A stretch of DNA of 64,000 nucleotides from Streptomyces sp. AM 4-1-1. GTDB taxonomy: Bacteria > Actinomycetota > Actinomycetes > Streptomycetales > Streptomycetaceae. Every line of letters starts with the position of its first letter. Positions within the stretch are counted from its first letter, which is position 1. Shown here one piece after another: positions 60,024-64,000 of the stretch. The notes below the pieces were generated by a model. It was given only the letters and a program-made list of their open reading frames with translations, made no database searches and had not been told where the DNA came from. Both the position numbers and the translations under genes were made by a program. The stretch covers positions 1,488,001-1,552,000 of the forward strand of contig NZ_CP119145.1 in the NCBI RefSeq assembly GCF_029167625.1. Reading direction: 5' to 3'.

Positions 60024-60670
60024 CCGAAGATCTCTTCCTGCTCCGCGACGGCCTGGTCCGGATGCTTGAGGCGTATGGCTTCGAGATCGCGGCTGCCGTC
60101 GAGACCGGGCCCGAACTCACGAAAGTCCTGGCCGAGTTGGAGCCGGACGTCGCCGTGGTCGACGTCCGGCTGCCGCCGTCCCACACGGACGAGGGGCTGC
60201 AGTGCGCGCTGGCGGCGCGGCGGGCCAGACCCGGGATGCCGGTACTGGTGCTCTCGCAGCACGTGGAGCAGTTGTACGCGCGCGAGTTGCTGGCGGACGG
60301 CAACGGAGGCGTCGGGTACCTGCTCAAGGACCGGGTGTTCGACGCCGACCAGTTCATCGACGCGGTGCGCAGGGTCGCCACCGGCGGCACCGCGATGGAC
60401 CCGCAGGTGATCTCCCAGCTGCTGTCGCGTCGCTCGCAGGACAAGCCGTTGGGGGGTCTCACGCCCCGGGAGCTGGAGGTCATGGAACTGGTGGCGCAGG
60501 GTCGCTCGAACGCGGCGATCGCCTCGCAGATGGTGATCACCGAGCGGGCGGTGGCCAAGCACACGTCGAACATCTTCGGCAAGCTGGGCCTGCCGCCGTC
60601 CGACGACGACAACCGCCGTGTGCTCGCGGTGCTCGCGTACCTCGACCGGGGGCGGGAGGGCGGCGCCTGA
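60008..60670 (+). CDS. NarL-type response regulator
   Basis: 220 residues from TTG 60008 (LRVVLAEDLFLLRDG), placed 5 nt after GGAG and overlapping the kinase stop by 16 bp. Receiver domain with the ED acidic pair at 7-8, phospho-acceptor D52 in VVDVRLPP and the Lys in YLLKDRV; LuxR-type HTH at about 150-215 (LTPRELEVMELVAQGRSN, TERAVAKHTSNIFGKLGL). The neighbouring MMPL gene is the likely target (inference). Confidence 0.93.
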   Translation: MRVVLAEDLFLLRDGLVRMLEAYGFEIAAAVETGPELTKVLAELEPDVAVVDVRLPPSHTDEGLQCALAARRARPGMPVLVLSQHVEQLYARELLADGNGGVGYLLKDRVFDADQFIDAVRRVATGGTAMDPQVISQLLSRRSQDKPLGGLTPRELEVMELVAQGRSNAAIASQMVITERAVAKHTSNIFGKLGLPPSDDDNRRVLAVLAYLDRGREGGA

Positions 60671-60675
60671 CGGAA

Positions 60676-60719
60676 GCCGGGCCGCGGGCCCGCCCGCCAG
60701 GACCTTTGACGGGCCCGGC
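60676..60719. terminator. Weak hairpin between response regulator and cupin genes
   Basis: GCCGGGCC (60676-60683) and GGCCCGGC (60712-60719) arms with a 28-nt loop, between converging genes. Confidence 0.4.
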
Positions 60720-60722
60720 CGG

Positions 60723-61055
60723 TCAGAGCAGTTTGGCCACCGTCAGCAGTACGGCGGAGTCCTCAAGGGCCTCGACCGAGTGCCGGCGGTCCGGCACGAT
60801 GATCAGGTCTCCCTGCCGCCCCTCCCAGGACACGTCACCCGCGCTCAGCCGCACCCGCCCGTGCAGGACCTGTACCGTCGCCTCGCCCGGGTTCTCGTGC
60901 TCGGCGAGCCGGGCGCCCCGGACCATGCCGATGACCGTCTGACGCAGTACCTTCTCGTGGCCGCCGTGGACGGTGTCCGCGGTGTGGCCGCCCGCGGCGG
61001 AGGCCGCCAGACCGATCTGCTGACGGGCCAGGGCTTCGAGTGAGAATCGTTGCAT
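60723..61055 (-). CDS. Small cupin-domain protein
   Basis: 110 residues from ATG 61055 (MQRFSLEALARQQ). One cupin barrel: HENPGEATVQVLHGRVRL (His, Glu) and VPDRRHSVEALED (His) match the two cupin motifs, so a metal ion is probably bound. Small single-cupin proteins of this type act as sensors or sugar/redox enzymes. An ATG at 61073 (MRETGD) is an alternative start. The 61056-61309 gap upstream holds no recognisable feature beyond a probable promoter. Confidence 0.88.
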   Translation of the reverse strand: MQRFSLEALARQQIGLAASAAGGHTADTVHGGHEKVLRQTVIGMVRGARLAEHENPGEATVQVLHGRVRLSAGDVSWEGRQGDLIIVPDRRHSVEALEDSAVLLTVAKLL

Positions 61056-61309
61056 GTCCCCAGTCTCCCGCATGAGCCCTTGCGGGCAACGCGAGCGGAC
61101 GGGGGCGTACTCGGACGGTGCGACGCCACCGCCCGTGTGGCGCACGGGCGGGGCGGGACCCGGCTGGGCGCGTGGCGCGGTGAGGACACCGTTCCCGGAC
61201 GCGCGGGGACCCGGGACGTCCGGCATCCGGAGTCGCCGTGTCCGGACCCGCGGTTCCAGCCGTTCGCCCCGGGGGCGCGCGTCCGACCCGGGCGCGGGGC
61301 CGGGTGGCC

Positions 61310-62056
61310 TCAGCGGATCGCCACGCTCAGGCTGACGACGTACCTCTCCTCGACCGTGCCGTCCGGGAAACACGCGGCCAACTGCTCGCGCTCACACGCC
61401 AGAAAGGCGTCGACGGCGGTCTCCCCCCGGACCAGGAAGTCCGAGTAGCTGCTGATGTTGGCCAGGTGCACGTCCATCGGGACCCGCCGGGACCAGGGCA
61501 GCCGCCGGTTGCCGAAGTGGAGCCCGGCGGGCAGTCGGCGGAAACGGGCCTCGGGATCGTACGGCGAGTCGTCGGCCCCGAGGAAACGGCGCATCCGGGC
61601 GTCCTGTCCGGCGATCCACCCGACCGAGGCGTCGGAGTCGTTCCACCAGAGCGCGAGGGCGCCGCCGGGCCGCAGTACGCGCAGTGCCTCCGGTACCGAA
61701 CGGCTCGGGTCCGTCCAGTGCCACGCCTGGGCGTACGTGAGGAGGTCGAAGGAGGCGTCGGCCAGCGGCAGCCGGTCGCCGTCGCCCCGCACCAGCGGCA
61801 CGGAAGGCAGCGACCGGCGGAACTCGGCGGCCATGCCGTCGCCGGGCTCGACGGCCACGACCCGGGCGCCCCGCCCGTCCAGGAGCGCGGTGCCCAGGCC
61901 GGTGCCCGCGCCGATGTCGGCGACCCGGGCCCCGCTGAGGGGACGGCCCGTCAAGGACTCCACGGCGTCCAGGAGGGTCTGCGGGTAGGAGGGGCGGGCG
62001 GCGGCGTAACGGGCCGCAGCCGCGTCGAAGGAGCGGGCACGCGGATCAGTGGTCAT
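61310..62056 (-). CDS. Class I SAM-dependent methyltransferase
   Basis: 248 residues from ATG 62056. Begins RSFDAAAARYAAARPSYPQ, then motif I VADIGAGTGLGTALL, the acidic residue in VVAVEPGDGM, and LLTYAQAWHWTDPSRS, a signature of the UbiE/Trans-aconitate-like methyltransferases with WHW. Substrate unknown. The frame is open to 62371, but the family starts here. Divergent from the TetR gene at 62283, whose product may regulate it (inference). Confidence 0.9.
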   Translation of the reverse strand: MTTDPRARSFDAAAARYAAARPSYPQTLLDAVESLTGRPLSGARVADIGAGTGLGTALLDGRGARVVAVEPGDGMAAEFRRSLPSVPLVRGDGDRLPLADASFDLLTYAQAWHWTDPSRSVPEALRVLRPGGALALWWNDSDASVGWIAGQDARMRRFLGADDSPYDPEARFRRLPAGLHFGNRRLPWSRRVPMDVHLANISSYSDFLVRGETAVDAFLACEREQLAACFPDGTVEERYVVSLSVAIR

Positions 62057-62270
62057 AAGGGCATCTTCGCGTTCCGGGCGGCTCTCCATGGGAGGAACGG
62101 CCGTGTACGGCCGCCGCGCGCCCGAGGGCGCCCGTCCCGCCGCGACGCGGCCCGGGGCGCATCGGAATGGCCGTCGCGTGACGCGCTCGTTCCGCTCAAC
62201 GGACCGCCCCGGGCCGGGAGGTGCGGAAGGCGGTTTCCGCGGCCGGCCCACCCCGGCGGACCTCCCCGGA

Positions 62271-62276
62271 TAGGGT
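62271..62276 (+). promoter_or_regulatory. -10 element, probable leaderless promoter of the TetR gene
   Basis: TAGGGT ends 6 nt before ATG 62283, with no ribosome site in between. The rest of the 62057-62270 divergent gap shows no palindrome that I can support. Confidence 0.5.
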
Positions 62277-62282
62277 GTCGGC

Positions 62283-63077
62283 ATGACGACCGGGATACGG
62301 CGCAGGATGGGCGTCGAGGAACGCAAACAGCAGTTGATCGGCGTCGCGCTGGAGTTGTTCAGCCATCGCACACCCGACGAGGTGTCGATCGACGAGATCG
62401 CCGCCGCGGCCGGGATCTCCCGCCCGCTCGTCTACCACTACTTCCCGGGAAAGCAGAGCCTGTACGAGGCCGCGCTGCGCAGGGCCGCCGACGAGCTGGC
62501 CGCCCGCTTCCGGGAACCGCGCGAAGGGCCCCTGGGCGCACGGCTGTTGCGCGTCATGGGGCGGTTCTTCGACTTCGTCGACGAGCACGGCCCCGGCTTC
62601 TCCGCCCTCATGCGCGGCGGACCGGCCGCCGGTTCCACGACGGCGAACGCCATGATCGACGGTGTGCGGCAGGCCGCGTACGAGCAGATCATCAGCCACC
62701 TCGGCGTGGAACGCCCTCCGGCCCGGCTGGAGTTGGTTGTGCGGTCCTGGGTGTCGCTCGCCGAGTCGACCGCTCTGATCTGGCTGGACGGGCGGCGCGT
62801 CCCGCGCGCCGAGCTGGAGACACAGCTCGTGCACGACTTCGCCGCGCTGGCGGCGGTGAGCGCCGCGTACGACCAGGAGATGGCGGGGATCGTGCTGCGG
62901 CTCCTGGCGGAGGAGCCCGCGGACGGGCCGTTCGCCGATCTGCTGTTGCGGCTCACCGCACTGGTCCCCGACCCGCCCGCCGAGCCCGCCCACGTCACCG
63001 CCCCCACTCACGCCAGCGCGCCCGTCACCGGGGACGCCGCGTCCGCACCCGTCCTGCCTCCGCAGCGCCCGGCGTAG
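62283..63077 (+). CDS. TetR/AcrR-family regulator
   Basis: 264 residues. The TetR N-terminal HTH is clear: RKQQLIGVALELFSHR, EVSIDEIAAAAGISRPLVYH and YFPGKQSLYEAALRR (about 12-60). The larger C-terminal ligand domain (70-230) is helical and ends in a Pro/Ala/Thr-rich tail of about 30 residues, longer than typical. Ligand unknown. Divergent from the methyltransferase at 61310-62056. Confidence 0.93.
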   Translation: MTTGIRRRMGVEERKQQLIGVALELFSHRTPDEVSIDEIAAAAGISRPLVYHYFPGKQSLYEAALRRAADELAARFREPREGPLGARLLRVMGRFFDFVDEHGPGFSALMRGGPAAGSTTANAMIDGVRQAAYEQIISHLGVERPPARLELVVRSWVSLAESTALIWLDGRRVPRAELETQLVHDFAALAAVSAAYDQEMAGIVLRLLAEEPADGPFADLLLRLTALVPDPPAEPAHVTAPTHASAPVTGDAASAPVLPPQRPA

Positions 63078-63194
63078 CCGTGCACCGCCTCCGTCCGGGC
63101 CGGGCGGGTCCCCGGTGAGCGGGACACTCGGACCGGCGCCCGGCGCCGCGGAACGCCGTGGCCGGACGCCCGCCCCGAACGACGGGCCGGGCGC

Positions 63195-64000
63195 CTACGC
63201 CCCCTGGAGAGCGGCCACCAGCCCGACCTCCGCGTTGTCCGCCTGTCCGCGCTCGAACGCCCGCTGGTACGCCGCGTCCCCCACCGCTGCGCGGGCCTGG
63301 CGCTCGCACATCTCGCGGACCGGGCGCAGCTCCGGCGTACCGCGCTGCGGGTGCCCGACCATGCGCCAGTACGCCTGCCCCGTGCCGTACACCCGGGCCG
63401 CCTGGGCGCCCGCGCCCTGCGCGGCGATCGCCGCCGCCAGGATGTCCAGGCCGAGGGCGATGCCGAAGCTGTCGTGGAGCTGGTGCTTGCCCGCGAGCAT
63501 CGATCTGGCGTGCGCGGCCGACGCCTCCGGGCGCCCCTGGAGCAGGGCGATCAGCGCCAGCTGGTAGTCGGCGTACGAGCGGGTCCAGCACTCCTGCTGC
63601 GCCTCGCAGGCGGTCCGCAGCAGCGTCGCCGCGTCGGCGGCCTCGTCCAGCCTGCCCAGCCCGGTCAGCGCGAACACGGTGATCAGATGGCAGGGCAGCC
63701 GGTACACGGACTCGACCGGGGTGGGCATGCTGTGCCGGAAGGCCCGGTCGACCTCGTCGAGCGCCGCCTGCGGGTCGCCGGTCAGCAGATGGGTGAGGCC
63801 GCTGAGATAGGCGGCGGCGAGGATGCCCTCCTCGTCCTGGTCGCGGACGGCGGCGCGGGTGCACTCCTCGCCGAGGGTGAGGGCGGTCCCGCAGTCGCCC
63901 TGGAGGGCGGCCGTGACGCCGAGCACCCAGAGGACCAGGGTGTGCGCGGGTCCCTCGGACGGACCCACGCCGAGCGCCCGTCGCGCGTAGTCGTTGGCCT
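63195..64000 (-). CDS. C-terminal part of a large TPR-containing regulator/ATPase
   Basis: The last 268 codons of a gene running off the right edge. TPR-like helical pairs (LTHLLTGDPQAALDEVDRAF, LIALLQGRPEASAAHARSML, LGLDILAAAIAAQGAGAQAA) are followed by YGTGQAYWRMVGHP and a C-terminal AYQRAFERGQADNAEVGLV. This ending recurs in Streptomyces proteins with an N-terminal NTPase (AAA/NB-ARC) and TPR repeats, often LuxR- or AfsR-related regulators. There is no HTH in the visible part. The converging TetR gene stops at 63077; the 63078-63194 gap has no clear hairpin. Confidence 0.75.
   Translation of the reverse strand, partial: ANDYARRALGVGPSEGPAHTLVLWVLGVTAALQGDCGTALTLGEECTRAAVRDQDEEGILAAAYLSGLTHLLTGDPQAALDEVDRAFRHSMPTPVESVYRLPCHLITVFALTGLGRLDEAADAATLLRTACEAQQECWTRSYADYQLALIALLQGRPEASAAHARSMLAGKHQLHDSFGIALGLDILAAAIAAQGAGAQAARVYGTGQAYWRMVGHPQRGTPELRPVREMCERQARAAVGDAAYQRAFERGQADNAEVGLVAALQGA

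Noticed and set aside
1..64000. tRNA, rRNA, CRISPR arrays, insertion sequences, attachment sites, replication origin
   Set aside because: No cloverleaf, regular spaced repeats, transposase or integrase-like protein, or cluster of DnaA boxes was recognised anywhere in the window.

Overview
The window is high-GC DNA (roughly 70% or more by eye) with GTG and even TTG starts, dense intergenic hairpins and actinobacterial gene families. The order of recognisable genes (ctaCDF, adenosine kinase, nadA, pspA, cobUTS, pepA-lpdA-sucB-GntR-aceE, lipB-lipA, glnA, glnII) is the chromosomal core order known from Streptomyces, so this is almost certainly a Streptomyces chromosome arm near the core. I see no insertion sequence, prophage, CRISPR array, tRNA or rRNA. 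Most of the window is housekeeping and conserved accessory DNA.

Region by region. 0-3 kb: cytochrome aa3 oxidase genes ctaC-ctaD-ctaF read leftwards with GTGA stop/start overlaps. 3-9.3 kb: a cysteine desulfurase fused to a TusA sulfur-carrier domain, adenosine kinase, a secreted protein of unknown role, an ErpA/HesB iron-sulfur insertion protein and the iron-sulfur enzyme NadA. 9.4-16 kb (leftward): pspA-pspAA, then a NarL-type two-component system and a large RND exporter, an envelope-stress block. 16-19.7 kb: membrane protein, methyltransferase, lipoprotein HtrA protease and a small conserved protein. 19.7-26.4 kb: the lower-ligand cobalamin genes cobU (with an extra degenerate metallo-beta-lactamase domain), cobT and cobS, interrupted by an MprF/LysX-like lysyltransferase, a rhomboid-like membrane protein and a truncated membrane protein remnant. 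26.6-36 kb: leucyl aminopeptidase, E3 (lpdA), E2 (sucB), a GntR regulator and E1 (aceE) of the 2-oxoacid dehydrogenases. 36-43.7 kb: regulators and oxidoreductases. 43.9-46 kb: lipB and lipA, which make the lipoyl cofactor used by that E2. 46-48 kb: small membrane proteins. 48-54 kb: the two glutamine synthetases glnA (type I) and glnII (type II), each with a well-matched GlnR operator, flanking a lipoprotein, small ORFs, an ArsC-like reductase and a Gfo/Idh/MocA oxidoreductase. 54-64 kb: a DUF6891-like protein, an orphan winged-helix regulator preceded by a probable Cys-Cys leader peptide, an MMPL exporter divergent from a second NarL-type two-component system, a cupin, a methyltransferase, a TetR regulator and the C-terminus of a large TPR-type regulator.

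Functional links: E1, E2, E3 and the lipoyl synthesis genes form one metabolic unit spread over 16 kb. GlnR sites tie both glutamine synthetases to nitrogen control. Two separate sensor kinase/response regulator pairs sit beside RND or MMPL exporters. The observations I consider most worth checking are: palindromes that overlap the aceE promoter next to a GntR gene; a leaderless Cys-Cys leader peptide upstream of the winged-helix gene; a cluster of nested hairpins between lipB and lipA; 18-nt tandem repeats abutting the GntR ribosome site; and the truncated membrane gene inside the cobalamin cluster. All functions are inferred from sequence reading alone; no database search was possible.
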